26,977 nucleotides of DNA from CAG-826 sp964546565 (GCA_964546565.1 CAZJKC010000020.1:1-26977), one strand, 5' to 3'. Counted from the first letter of the stretch, positions 1 through 7,639 are shown. Notes: generated by a model not told the origin, from the letters alone. Program-made: numbers and translations.

Positions 1-14
1 ACGTGTTTTATACC

Positions 15-57
15 TTTAACTCAAGATTAAAATTATGTATAATAAATGCGAGTTAAA
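15..57 (+). promoter_or_regulatory. Promoter of first lipoprotein gene, flanked by inverted repeat
   Basis: A perfect TATAAT -10 lies at 38-43. A weak -35 (TTTAAC, 15-20) sits 17 bases upstream. An 8-bp perfect inverted repeat, TTTAACTC (15-22) and GAGTTAAA (50-57), brackets the -10 and covers the -35 and start region, which is a layout expected for an operator. The ribosome site AAAAGGAG follows at about 58-64. That the repeat binds a regulator is inference. Confidence 0.5.
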
Positions 58-71
58 AAAAGGAGTTATAT

Positions 72-1364
72 ATGAAAAAAATTGTTCCTTATGCCTTATT
101 ATTATTTACTTTATTGATGAGTTGTTCTTCGCAAACAGGAGAAAGCGATATTATTTCGATTGCTGAGTCATCAGATACGCATACGAGTTACGATATAACG
201 AGTCCATCTTCTTCAGAAGATAGTCCATCATCATTTATTGATGAAACTTCATCATCTGATTATTCTTCTTTTGATACTCCATCAAGTGAAGATTCTACTA
301 GCGGAGATTTAGAATCCGTTAATGAAAAAACAATAAGCGAAATTGTTGAAATAGCGGCGTCTTTAGATGAAGAAGAGGAAGGACCACTTGTCAGTTTTGA
401 AGGTATTTATTTAAAATATGTCACTCATGGCAGTGATAAAATGATGCTTTTTGCCGATGAAACAGAAGAAAATTATCTTTATGTTCGTGTAGAAGGTGGT
501 TTTGATAATTTCTTAAAAAATCGTTATTTAAATTGCTATTATCGTGTAAAAGGAAAAGTTAAAAAGGGATTAAATGTCGCAGAAGTTATTTATCAGAGTT
601 TAGAAAATGTGACTTCTAATCCTGAAGACTATTCCTATACTAAAATAACACAAAATTACAATTCCATTGGTGATTTATATCTAGATATCGATAAAATGAA
701 TCTTGATAAAAAGTATTCCGCAATCGGAAAAATTGTCAGTTTTGAAGGACGTGTCGTAGCGACTGATCGTAGCGATGCAAATAAAAAAGTTTTTGTTTAC
801 GATGGTAAAAATGTGATATCAGTTATTGATGATAAAAAGATTTGTAGCGCAGACGCTATTGGAAATAATTATTCATTCGTTGGTCTTATTAGTGTTTTAA
901 AATCATCACCCGCTATTATGATGTTATCAAGCAGCTTAATTATAGATGAAGAAACGTATACTTTCGATTATTCAAGTGCGATTGAAAAATTACCAAGTGC
1001 TTTTAGTTCATGGTATTATGTAGGCGATAAAATCAATCCTCCGTCTATTCAAGATTATGGAAAATTATATAAAATCACCGGTTATGTCGCTGATGATGAA
1101 AGCCGCACCCAAAAATACAATTTTGGTTTAACTGATAATAGTAATGGTGATTTAAGTGATACCGGTATAAAGACTTCTATTAAAGGTGTTTATTTCTTAA
1201 ATCATTTAAGTATGGACGAGAATGATGTATCGTATTCGGTATTTACGGATTATTACACTTCACAACAAAAGATATCTTTATATGTTGTTTTACATCAATT
1301 TGATACCAGTAATCATGGATGGAAGGTAGTGCCTCTTGAATCCAGTATTGAAGTTATTGAATAA
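72..1364 (+). CDS. Surface lipoprotein with Ser-rich linker and OB-like repeats
   Basis: 430 aa. The N-terminus is a lipoprotein signal peptide: MKK, a hydrophobic core, and a lipobox LMSC with Cys18 as the lipidation site. The mature protein should therefore be anchored to the outer face of the membrane. Residues about 19-85 form a low-complexity Ser/Thr/Asp/Glu linker. The rest contains two similar beta-rich segments (about 107-180 and 215-290), each starting VSFEG and followed by short strands, which resemble OB-fold-like modules. A third, related segment is possible at about 325-425. No catalytic motif was found and I do not recognise the family. The ATG follows an AAAAGGAG site with good spacing. 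The gene stands alone between its promoter and a bidirectional terminator. Confidence 0.85.
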   Translation: MKKIVPYALLLFTLLMSCSSQTGESDIISIAESSDTHTSYDITSPSSSEDSPSSFIDETSSSDYSSFDTPSSEDSTSGDLESVNEKTISEIVEIAASLDEEEEGPLVSFEGIYLKYVTHGSDKMMLFADETEENYLYVRVEGGFDNFLKNRYLNCYYRVKGKVKKGLNVAEVIYQSLENVTSNPEDYSYTKITQNYNSIGDLYLDIDKMNLDKKYSAIGKIVSFEGRVVATDRSDANKKVFVYDGKNVISVIDDKKICSADAIGNNYSFVGLISVLKSSPAIMMLSSSLIIDEETYTFDYSSAIEKLPSAFSSWYYVGDKINPPSIQDYGKLYKITGYVADDESRTQKYNFGLTDNSNGDLSDTGIKTSIKGVYFLNHLSMDENDVSYSVFTDYYTSQQKISLYVVLHQFDTSNHGWKVVPLESSIEVIE

Positions 1365-1368
1365 TTAA

Positions 1369-1394
1369 AAAGGGCTCAGAAGAGCTCTTTTTTT
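1369..1394. terminator. Bidirectional intrinsic terminator between convergent genes
   Basis: AAAGGGCTC (1369-1377) pairs with GAGCTCTTT (1382-1390) around an AGAA loop, with one G-U pair. A T-run follows on the plus side and a complementary A-run precedes it, so it can serve both the upstream lipoprotein gene and the minus-strand cluster. The stop codon of the minus-strand gene lies inside the T/A tract. Confidence 0.85.
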
Positions 1395-2196
1395 AAAGTG
1401 AATATAGTGAATAGTATAAAACTTTATAACCATTTTGCGTTTCGATGTTCTCAATACTTTGGGCATATTTATTTTTCATTTCCTCAATTAATGTTTTATC
1501 AATTAATTTAAGATAAGACATCAGTTTTTTTGATATTTTTGGTTCAAAATAGATTTTATCATCATTTATAAAAAATATTTTAGGCGCGATAGCGAAAGCG
1601 ACTCGTATTGTATTTTGTTTTTTAAATAAGTCTTTGCTTTTATCCTTCTTGTTCATCGAATAAATCAAATACTCCATATCAAGACGGAATTGCATGAAAT
1701 CTTCATTGATATATTGAATGCCAATGCTTTTTAAAGTTGAGCATAATTCATGATGTACATCAACCTGTTGATAGTAAGTAAAAAACAAATCATATAAATT
1801 ATCATTTTCATGTTCTATATAAAAGTCAGTATTAGGTATTAAAGATAATTTTATTAAGCGACTAACTTTAAGACAATGAAGGCTTACTAAAACAAGACGA
1901 GAATCTTTAATAGAGCGTAAGTAATTAATAAGATCAAGAGTTTTATTAGTGCTTTTACTAGCATTTTTAACTAGTGAAAAGTATTTCGTATTATCAAATG
2001 ATTCTTTGTTATCAGGGGGCAGCATAAATTGATAACGATAGCCTTTTTCATTTAAACATTCATTAATAGTTAAAATCATCTCCCGATTGTATTCACAGTC
2101 CCTAGCTAATTCGATACATGCTGTCACGATTTCTTTTTCATCTAGTTTTAGTTTTTCTAATTCTGTTATATAGGTAATTGTTTCATTTTTCATCAT
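1393..2196 (-). CDS. Hypothetical protein, paralog of the upstream 285-aa protein
   Basis: 267 aa, soluble, no signal peptide or membrane segment, rich in Lys, Ile, Leu and Tyr. I recognise no known family and see no catalytic motif. The C-terminal end (a run containing ENI, then NGYKVLYY) matches the end of its upstream neighbour (ENM, NGYQAFYY). The preceding ~80 residues can also be aligned loosely (LIYS/LLYS, IRVAF/LRLIF), so the two look like diverged tandem paralogs. Two consecutive ATG codons are possible starts. The ribosome site ATAGGAG lies 9 bases upstream and overlaps the TAG stop of the 285-aa gene, implying translational coupling. It is the last gene of the minus-strand cluster and ends at the bidirectional terminator. 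Confidence 0.8.
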   Translation of the reverse strand: MMKNETITYITELEKLKLDEKEIVTACIELARDCEYNREMILTINECLNEKGYRYQFMLPPDNKESFDNTKYFSLVKNASKSTNKTLDLINYLRSIKDSRLVLVSLHCLKVSRLIKLSLIPNTDFYIEHENDNLYDLFFTYYQQVDVHHELCSTLKSIGIQYINEDFMQFRLDMEYLIYSMNKKDKSKDLFKKQNTIRVAFAIAPKIFFINDDKIYFEPKISKKLMSYLKLIDKTLIEEMKNKYAQSIENIETQNGYKVLYYSLYSL

Positions 2197-2208
2197 AATT
2201 TTACGCTC

Positions 2209-3066
2209 CTATTCTTGACAAAGAAAAACATAATAAAATGCCTGATAGCCATTAGGTGACATGTTTTCAATATCGCTTTGATGCTCATGCATATAGTTTT
2301 GAATAGCACTTATATTTATTTCTTGAAATTTCTTTTTAGCTTTTTTGATGATCGAAACATCTTGTGTTTGAGGCTTAATTTTTAAGTATTCAGGACTATA
2401 AATTTGAAAAATAAGTCGTAACTTATTGGCTAAAGTGTTATCACCAAGAGAATAAAGTAGTAATTCAATGTATAAAGCAAATTCATTTGGAAAATAGTCG
2501 AGACAAAAGAAAAGATGAGGTACTTCATCAGTCATAAAGTATTCGGTAACAATTTCTTTAATGTCATCTTTTTTCTTATCACGATAGACTTCCATCAATA
2601 ATTCATAAAGCGTTGTTATTTGCTTGCTATTAGCGTATTTAATAACTTCTGGGTTATCGATAGTAAAGAATTCGATTTGTTGAATCTTAATGTTCTGCAT
2701 CGTTAAAAAATATAGAGGGCGTTGATCTAAAGCGATACAATAGTTGATTAATTCATTGGTTATTTGGCGATTTTTCTTTCCGCGATTAACTAACAAATAA
2801 TAGTAATAATTGCTAAAATTTGCGTATGTTTCGACTTCAAAAGTTACCGGATTAATTATATAGATTTCATATTGAAGGTATTTCTTCTTTTCTTCAGAAC
2901 TTAACGAATAAAAATCGGAAGGTAAACTAATATCTTTTTTTTCTAGGAAAAAATCAATATCATTCTCGGTTATATCATTATTAATATATAGAGAAAAGAC
3001 ATTTTCTAGATAACTAAGAAAGGGTTCATTTTTTATTCTATAATAGTAAATATCTAATTTGTTCAC
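2209..3066 (-). CDS. Hypothetical protein, GTG start, paralog of 267-aa neighbour
   Basis: 285 aa, soluble, Tyr-, Lys- and Glu-rich, with no signal peptide. The family is unknown to me. The start codon is GTG, preceded by AGAGGA at about 8 bases; no ATG near the 5' end has a comparable site. The middle part looks alpha-helical, with alternating charged and aromatic residues. The final segment, DIEN then NGYQAFYY, is shared with the following gene. The two reading frames are separated by 12 bases and the downstream ribosome site sits on this gene's stop codon. The partnership suggests two related subunits or a duplicated domain. No function is proposed. Confidence 0.8.
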   Translation of the reverse strand: MNKLDIYYYRIKNEPFLSYLENVFSLYINNDITENDIDFFLEKKDISLPSDFYSLSSEEKKKYLQYEIYIINPVTFEVETYANFSNYYYYLLVNRGKKNRQITNELINYCIALDQRPLYFLTMQNIKIQQIEFFTIDNPEVIKYANSKQITTLYELLMEVYRDKKKDDIKEIVTEYFMTDEVPHLFFCLDYFPNEFALYIELLLYSLGDNTLANKLRLIFQIYSPEYLKIKPQTQDVSIIKKAKKKFQEINISAIQNYMHEHQSDIENMSPNGYQAFYYVFLCQE

Positions 3067-3126
3067 TTTTTGGTTCCTCTTTTTTATTTTAATTTTCTCT
3101 ATAGTTTTTGTCTATTCTTTTTCGAC

Positions 3127-3399
3127 TTATCTACTTTTGCTTTTGTGTTTTCGTTTGGCTCTTGCTTTTTTCATTTTCTTCCATTGGTCAAAGGAAATTT
3201 TGACATTACATTCATGTTTGAAAAAGTACTTAGCGGGAAAATAACTAAAGGTATCAAGCATTTGTCCAGTGATACGATGAATAAAAGAAAAGATAAGGCT
3301 GAGTAGTAAAAGGGTGAAACGAATCATCAATGGAACAAAGGAAATAGCGATATGTGAATATCTTAGGATGTTAAATACGAGTTTTTCTTTAATGCTCAT
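3127..3399 (-). CDS. Small membrane protein with basic C-terminal tail
   Basis: 90 aa. Residues about 14-40 are strongly hydrophobic (containing FVPLMIRFTLLLLSLIF) and probably form one membrane helix. The C-terminal ~20 residues are very basic (KKMKKARAKRKHKSKSR), consistent with a cytoplasmic tail that could bind phospholipid or nucleic acid (inference). A weak AGGA site lies 6 bases before the ATG and the start is 9 bases after the stop of the 154-aa gene, so the two are probably co-transcribed. Plus-strand frames here are small, overlapping and lack good ribosome sites, and were rejected. Confidence 0.65.
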   Translation of the reverse strand: MSIKEKLVFNILRYSHIAISFVPLMIRFTLLLLSLIFSFIHRITGQMLDTFSYFPAKYFFKHECNVKISFDQWKKMKKARAKRKHKSKSR

Positions 3400-3408
3400 T
3401 TCTTAATC

Positions 3409-3873
3409 CTATTCTTTATTGATTTTGACTGATTCTTTATGTTTCTTTAATAAATCATATCGTGGAGTCGTTGTGTAGTATGTCAACTTAGACCACCATT
3501 TATAGAAGGCCAACATTTGCTCAAAACTATGATTGAGTTTGTTAATGCTTAAATATTCAATATATTGGTCAACACAGAAATTAAAATTGAAAAGACCTGT
3601 TCCGCCTTCATGTTTGATTTTTGAAGCATCACGTAATATGAGATTTTTATTTAGAGGTATCTCACTATTTAAATGTTGAGTATCAAGAAAATCAAAAACA
3701 TCATTGACGGAGAAAAAGTCTTCATAACCTACTAGATGATAAATGTCATTCATTACTTTTAGTTTATATGAACGTCCGCCATACGTGAATTTAATACCAT
3801 AGCCAATGCGGCAGGTATATGTTTCGATATTTTTAGCACCATTATCGTGCATCATTTTTAATGTTTCTTTCAT
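3409..3873 (-). CDS. Hypothetical 154-aa protein of unknown cluster
   Basis: 154 aa, soluble. The N-terminal ~50 residues look like a small beta-sheet unit (GYGIKFTYGGRSYKL). The rest is mixed helix, with aromatic-rich YKWWSKLTYY near 124-133 and a lysine-rich tail. I do not recognise the family. GAAAGGA lies about 11 bases before the ATG, slightly far. It is the first of four tightly spaced minus-strand genes (154-, 90-, 285- and 267-aa). A 154-base gap with an inverted repeat separates it from the two small genes upstream, so it may have its own promoter. Confidence 0.72.
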   Translation of the reverse strand: MKETLKMMHDNGAKNIETYTCRIGYGIKFTYGGRSYKLKVMNDIYHLVGYEDFFSVNDVFDFLDTQHLNSEIPLNKNLILRDASKIKHEGGTGLFNFNFCVDQYIEYLSINKLNHSFEQMLAFYKWWSKLTYYTTTPRYDLLKKHKESVKINKE

Positions 3874-3945
3874 TCTTTTTAAATTCCTTTCTAATATATT
3901 TCTTTAAGCATTATCGCTATTTTAAAATGGTAGTATAGGTTCTAA

Positions 3946-3986
3946 CGCAATGGGTATCCTATTCGCTAATACCCTTTTTTATTGCG
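3946..3986. repeat. Inverted repeat, terminator-like on plus strand
   Basis: GGGTAT (3952-3957) pairs with ATACCC (3969-3974), followed on the plus strand by TTTTTT. A second arm, CGCAAT (3946-3951), pairs with ATTGCG (3981-3986) beyond the T-run. The 12-base helix thus carries a six-base bulge. On the minus strand, the direction of the flanking genes, no T-run follows the stem. It is either a terminator for an unseen plus-strand transcript or a structured RNA element inside the minus-strand cluster. Confidence 0.5.
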
Positions 3987-4027
3987 CTTATTTAAAAAAG
4001 TTTATGCCTATCTTTTCTTTCTTTTTC

Positions 4028-4252
4028 TTATTCATCATCAAAATCGAGTTCTAGACTTTTTTGCTCTTCAGGACTCATGTTTTTGAATTCATCTGTTAGG
4101 CTATATCCTAATACCGCTAGCAAATTCTCAAATTCTTCGAGCGTTATTGCGTTACCCACAAACATGGTGTACAAGGTAATGGCAATGTCGTTATCATCCA
4201 TTCCTTGCTCTTTTAATCCTGCAATCGTTTCTTTGAATTCTCCTACTGTCAT
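4028..4252 (-). CDS. Small acidic helical protein
   Basis: 74 aa, acidic, ending in DFDDE. The pattern is two to three amphipathic helices: an N-terminal MTVGEFKETI followed by GMDDNDIAITLYTMF, then ITLEEFENLLAVLGY and SLTDEFKNMSPEE. It lacks Cys, a signal peptide or membrane segments. I do not know the family. The ATG is preceded by a near-perfect AAAGGAGGTGA site, so strong translation is expected. It lies 32 bases downstream of the 73-aa gene and is probably co-transcribed with it. The opposite-strand frame at 4077-4271 is a shadow. Confidence 0.75.
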   Translation of the reverse strand: MTVGEFKETIAGLKEQGMDDNDIAITLYTMFVGNAITLEEFENLLAVLGYSLTDEFKNMSPEEQKSLELDFDDE

Positions 4253-4284
4253 ATTCTTTCACCTCCTTTAATTCTTTTTTTTCT

Positions 4285-4506
4285 TTAAGCATCGTATCCT
4301 TCTTTGAGCATTCCTATCAAAGGATCTTTAATAATCTTTCGTAATATTTCATAGCAATCTTGGTCTTTAAAATGATTAATTAAATAGCTATAGTATGCAT
4401 ATCCAAGAAAGTTAACGATTTCGGCGTCCGAAAATTCAGTAATTGATTCTATATCCATGGTATTGTCATCATAAACAACGATATTAAATAGGAAGTTTTT
4501 TCTCAT
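4285..4506 (-). CDS. Small hypothetical protein, first gene of minus cluster
   Basis: 73 aa counted from the internal ATG at 4504-4506, which has AAAGGA 5-6 bases upstream. The ATG six codons further upstream has no ribosome site, so the shorter start is preferred. The protein starts MRKNFLFNIVVYDD and contains acidic and aromatic helices (FLGYAYYSYLINHF), with no signal peptide or known motif. It is the first gene of the minus-strand cluster. No convincing promoter was found in the AT-rich DNA upstream. Confidence 0.7.
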   Translation of the reverse strand: MRKNFLFNIVVYDDNTMDIESITEFSDAEIVNFLGYAYYSYLINHFKDQDCYEILRKIIKDPLIGMLKEGYDA

Positions 4507-4955
4507 TTTGTTCCTTTCCGACATTTATTAATGTCTAATTTTTTTAAAAATAATTTATATCGATAAATACAAAGTTTATTTATTAATTTCTTTGTATATT
4601 TTCACCACTCAAAGAATAGCGGAGGCACTATTCTTGATATATGAAGAAGAAAGAGGACTAAAAGGAGGGTCAGAAAGTGAGATATCAATAAGGGAGGTAT
4701 TAAAATGACATTTAAAAACAGCAACATACTCTTTCCTCTTCATGGCTTTATATTATGGTTTTTTTGAAACATTAGCAATCTATACACCATGTTTAAAATT
4801 GGAAAAAACACACATTTTTTATGCGATTGTATTTATATATATAAATATATATAATACAATGTTTGAAATCGTTTTAGAGGATGATGCGTTTTTATTGAAA
4901 AATCATAAGAACCTTAGAATCATTAATAAAAGCGATATGATTTGTATTTTTTTGT
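4507..4955. other. Gene-poor AT-rich spacer with inverted repeats and micro-ORFs
   Basis: No convincing full-size gene. Two perfect 8-bp inverted repeats are present: ATACAAAG (4567-4574) with CTTTGTAT (4590-4597), and AAGAATAG (4612-4619) with CTATTCTT (4628-4635), the latter presenting GGAGG in its loop. Three strong ribosome-site sequences follow at 4621-4625, 4661-4668 and 4691-4697. The second and third each start on the stop codon of a preceding tiny ORF. The rest, including an 83-codon open frame at 4742-4993, is low-complexity AT-rich sequence. Confidence 0.5.
4705..4767 (+). CDS. Possible 20-aa hydrophobic peptide
   Basis: A 20-codon frame beginning MTFKNSNILF and ending in hydrophobic ILWFF. 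It is preceded at 7 bases by a very strong AGGGAGG site, better than those of most real genes nearby. It could be a leader peptide, a small hydrophobic (type I toxin-like) peptide, or chance in purine-rich DNA. An open frame in the +1 frame (from 4742) overlaps its end, so a frameshifted remnant is also possible. Nothing besides the ribosome site supports expression. Confidence 0.25.
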   Translation: MTFKNSNILFPLHGFILWFF

Positions 4956-4984
4956 TTGACTATATACAAATTTTATATAATAAT
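4956..4984 (+). promoter_or_regulatory. Promoter of leuS T-box transcript
   Basis: TTGACT (4956-4961, 5 of 6 matches) and AATAAT (4979-4984, 5 of 6) are 17 bases apart. This predicts a transcript start near 4991, just at the 5' end of the T-box leader. A TATAAT at 4976-4981 has a 14-base spacer and is less likely. Confidence 0.6.
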
Positions 4985-4991
4985 AATTATT

Positions 4992-5187
4992 GAAAAGAAG
5001 AACTACGATAAGTGTTTTTATTTAAGAGAACTATGGGATGGTGTGACATAGTTAAAAGCCTTATCTTCTCATTCTTAAAAAAACTTTTCCGGCTTTCAAC
5101 CGTTATCACGAAAAAGAGAGTATAGAGCAGTCTATAAACTAAGGTGGTACCGCGCTTATGAGCGTCCTTAGAATGATTGCTTTTTTT
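4992..5187 (+). promoter_or_regulatory. Leucine T-box riboswitch of leuS
   Basis: The leader has the standard T-box parts. Stem I has its lower helix at GATAAG/CTTATC, a distal hairpin ACTATG/CATAGT (about 5028-5055) and loop sequence GGATGGTG. The conserved T-box AAGGTGGTACCGCG is at 5141-5154. The likely specifier codon is CTC (Leu) at 5068-5070, followed by A. The TGGT of the T-box can pair with the ACCA end expected of tRNA-Leu, whose discriminator base is A. The antiterminator pairs CTAAGG with CCTTAG. The competing terminator is AGCAGTC (5126-5132) with GATTGCT (5175-5181), running into a T-run. Uncharged tRNA-Leu should permit read-through into leuS. The specifier assignment rests on hand folding. 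Confidence 0.9.
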
Positions 5188-5209
5188 ATTTTTAATAGGA
5201 GGCTATATT

Positions 5210-7612
5210 ATGGTTTATGATCATTTATTAGTAGAAAAGAAATGGCAAGATATTTGGGAAAAAAGAAAATTATACAAAACGGATGTTTATGATTTTTCAA
5301 AACCAAAATATTATGTGCTTGATATGTTTCCTTATCCATCAGGACAAGGTCTTCATGTCGGGCATCCAGAAGGTTATACTGCGACCGACATTGTTGCAAG
5401 AATGAAAAGAATGCAAGGCTTTAATGTCTTACATCCTATGGGATGGGATGCTTTTGGCTTGCCGGCTGAACAATATGCAATTAAGACTAATCAACATCCG
5501 GAAACATTTACGCGAAGAAATATCGATAATTTCCGTAAACAAATAAAGATGTTAGGCTTTTCATACGATTGGGATCGGGAAATAGCTACTGCTGATGTGG
5601 ACTATTATAAATGGACTCAATGGATCTTTTTAAATTTGTATGATCACGATTTAGCGTATGTCTCATATAAACCAGTCAATTTTTGTCCAGAGTTAGGAAC
5701 AGTCTTAGCAAATGAAGAAGTTATCGATGGTAAAAGTGAAGTGGGTGGATTCCCGGTTATTCGTAAACCGATGCGGCAATGGATGTTAAAGATTACAGCT
5801 TATGCCGATCGTTTATTAAAAGATCTTGATGGCCTTGATTGGCCTAATTCTACCATTGAGATGCAACGTAATTGGATTGGAGCTTCAAAAGGGGCTATTA
5901 TTCGTTTTAATATTGTTAATCACCAAGAATCTTTTGAAGTATTTACAACACGCGCCGATACTTTATTTGGATGTTCATATTGTTGTTTAGCGCCTGAGCA
6001 TCCTTTAGTAGAAAAAATAGTGAGTGATGCACAAAAAGAAGAAGTTCATAAATATCAAGATATGTGTTTATCGAAGAGTGATATGGAAAGAACAGAATTG
6101 AATAAAGATAAGACTGGTGTTTTCACTGGTGCTTATGCGATAAATCCCGCAAACGGAGAAGAAGTTCCTATTTACATTGCCGATTATGTTTTAGCAAGTT
6201 ACGGTACGGGAGCGGTGATGGCTGTTCCGGCGCATGATGACCGTGATTATGCCTTTGCTAAAAAGTATCACTTACCAATTCATCAAGTAATTGTAGGTGA
6301 TATTTCAAATAATGCCTATGTTGATGATGGAGTGCATATCAATTCTTCCTTCTTAAATGGTCTTAAAATAAAAGAAGCTAAAGAAAAGATGATTGAATAT
6401 TTAGAATCAATTGGCTCAGGGTATGGTAAAACGAATTATAAACTCCGTGATTGGTTATTCTCTAGACAAAGATATTGGGGTGAACCTATTCCTGTCTTAC
6501 ATCGAAAAGATGGAACAATTGTACCTTTAGCAAAAGAACAATTGCCATTGGTCTTACCACCATTAAAAGAATACAAACCATCGGGGACGGGTGAATCACC
6601 ATTAGTGCATGCAACGGAATGGTTACATGTCAATCTTCATGATGAAGAATACACACGAGAAACGAATACGATGCCGCAGTGGGCAGGGTCTTGTTGGTAT
6701 TACATTCGTTATATTGATCCGCATAATAATAAAGCAATTGGAGATAAGAAACTTTTAGATCACTGGTTACCTGTTGATTTATATGTTGGCGGAGCGGAGC
6801 ACGCTGTTTTACATTTATTATATGCGCGTTTTTGGCATAAGTTCCTTTATGATTTAGGTGTTGTATCTTGTAATGAACCATTTAAAAAGTTATTCCATCA
6901 AGGAATGATATTAGGTGAAAATGGCGAAAAGATGTCTAAATCACGCGGTAATGTGGTTAATCCTGATGATGTGGTTGAAAAATACGGTGCTGATACTTTA
7001 AGAATGTATGAGATGTTTATGGGGCCATTAGAAGCTTCTTTACCATGGAATAATTCAGGATTAGATGGTATGAGAAGATTCTTGGACCGCGTTTATCGTA
7101 TGTTTAGTGAGTCATCTATGATTGATAAATGGACGGATAACAATAATGGTGAACTCGATTATGCTTATCATTCTATGGTGAAAAAAGTTTCGGAAGATTT
7201 TGAAAATTTACAATTCAATACCGCAATATCGGCTATGATGATTTTTGTTAATGAAGTATATAAGGCGAAAGAAGTATATAAGCCATACTTAGAAGGATTT
7301 TTAAAACCTTTTGCGTGTATTTGTCCCCATTTAGGTGAAGAAATTTGGTCAATGATTGGTCATGATGATGTTATTGATTTTGAAGCATGGCCTACTTATG
7401 ATGAAAGTAAATTAGTGAAAAGTGAAGTTGAAATGGCTATTCAAGTCAATGGTAAATTACGCTCAACGATAAAGATTCATCTTGATGCATCTAATGAAGA
7501 AGTTGAGGACTTAGCCCTTCAAGATGAAAATGTCAAAAAATATCTTGATCAAAAACAAATCGTAAAAGTCATTGTTGTTAAAAATAAAATTTGTAATATT
7601 GTTGTGAAATAA
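5210..7612 (+). CDS. leuS: Leucyl-tRNA synthetase
   Basis: 800 aa from the ATG at 5210, which follows an AGGAGG site; the longer frame from 5177 would start inside the T-box terminator. A cytoplasmic class Ia synthetase that charges tRNA-Leu. The HIGH-type motif is HVGH (49-52) and KMSKS is at 574-578, directly followed by RGN. The CP1 editing domain is intact, with TTRADTLFG (246-254) and HDDRD (342-346). Its last Asp corresponds by position to the universally conserved editing residue. The C-terminal region has the anticodon-binding helices and a small terminal domain containing VNGKLRSTI. Length is usual for bacterial LeuRS. Regulation is by the T-box directly upstream. No defect was seen. 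Confidence 0.98.
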   Translation: MVYDHLLVEKKWQDIWEKRKLYKTDVYDFSKPKYYVLDMFPYPSGQGLHVGHPEGYTATDIVARMKRMQGFNVLHPMGWDAFGLPAEQYAIKTNQHPETFTRRNIDNFRKQIKMLGFSYDWDREIATADVDYYKWTQWIFLNLYDHDLAYVSYKPVNFCPELGTVLANEEVIDGKSEVGGFPVIRKPMRQWMLKITAYADRLLKDLDGLDWPNSTIEMQRNWIGASKGAIIRFNIVNHQESFEVFTTRADTLFGCSYCCLAPEHPLVEKIVSDAQKEEVHKYQDMCLSKSDMERTELNKDKTGVFTGAYAINPANGEEVPIYIADYVLASYGTGAVMAVPAHDDRDYAFAKKYHLPIHQVIVGDISNNAYVDDGVHINSSFLNGLKIKEAKEKMIEYLESIGSGYGKTNYKLRDWLFSRQRYWGEPIPVLHRKDGTIVPLAKEQLPLVLPPLKEYKPSGTGESPLVHATEWLHVNLHDEEYTRETNTMPQWAGSCWYYIRYIDPHNNKAIGDKKLLDHWLPVDLYVGGAEHAVLHLLYARFWHKFLYDLGVVSCNEPFKKLFHQGMILGENGEKMSKSRGNVVNPDDVVEKYGADTLRMYEMFMGPLEASLPWNNSGLDGMRRFLDRVYRMFSESSMIDKWTDNNNGELDYAYHSMVKKVSEDFENLQFNTAISAMMIFVNEVYKAKEVYKPYLEGFLKPFACICPHLGEEIWSMIGHDDVIDFEAWPTYDESKLVKSEVEMAIQVNGKLRSTIKIHLDASNEEVEDLALQDENVKKYLDQKQIVKVIVVKNKICNIVVK

Positions 7613-7639
7613 GCTATTTCGACATTTATTGCATCCATT

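Noticed and set aside
3059..3306. Two overlapping plus-strand frames of 61 and 78 codons
   Set aside because: They are Phe/Leu-rich shadows of the minus-strand 90-aa gene and intergenic T-rich DNA, with no good ribosome sites.
1393..4506. Reading the minus-strand cluster as a toxin-antitoxin or prophage remnant
   Set aside because: No integrase, helix-turn-helix, toxin motif or attachment repeats were seen; the resemblance is only in small gene size.
4742..4993. 83-codon open frame upstream of the leuS T-box
   Set aside because: No ribosome site, low-complexity Ile/Tyr/Asn-rich translation from AT-rich repeats, and its 3' end runs through the predicted leuS promoter. Most likely a chance frame.
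5177..5209. Longer leuS start at 5177
   Set aside because: It would begin inside the T-box terminator stem. The ATG at 5210 has AGGAGG and gives the usual LeuRS N-terminus.
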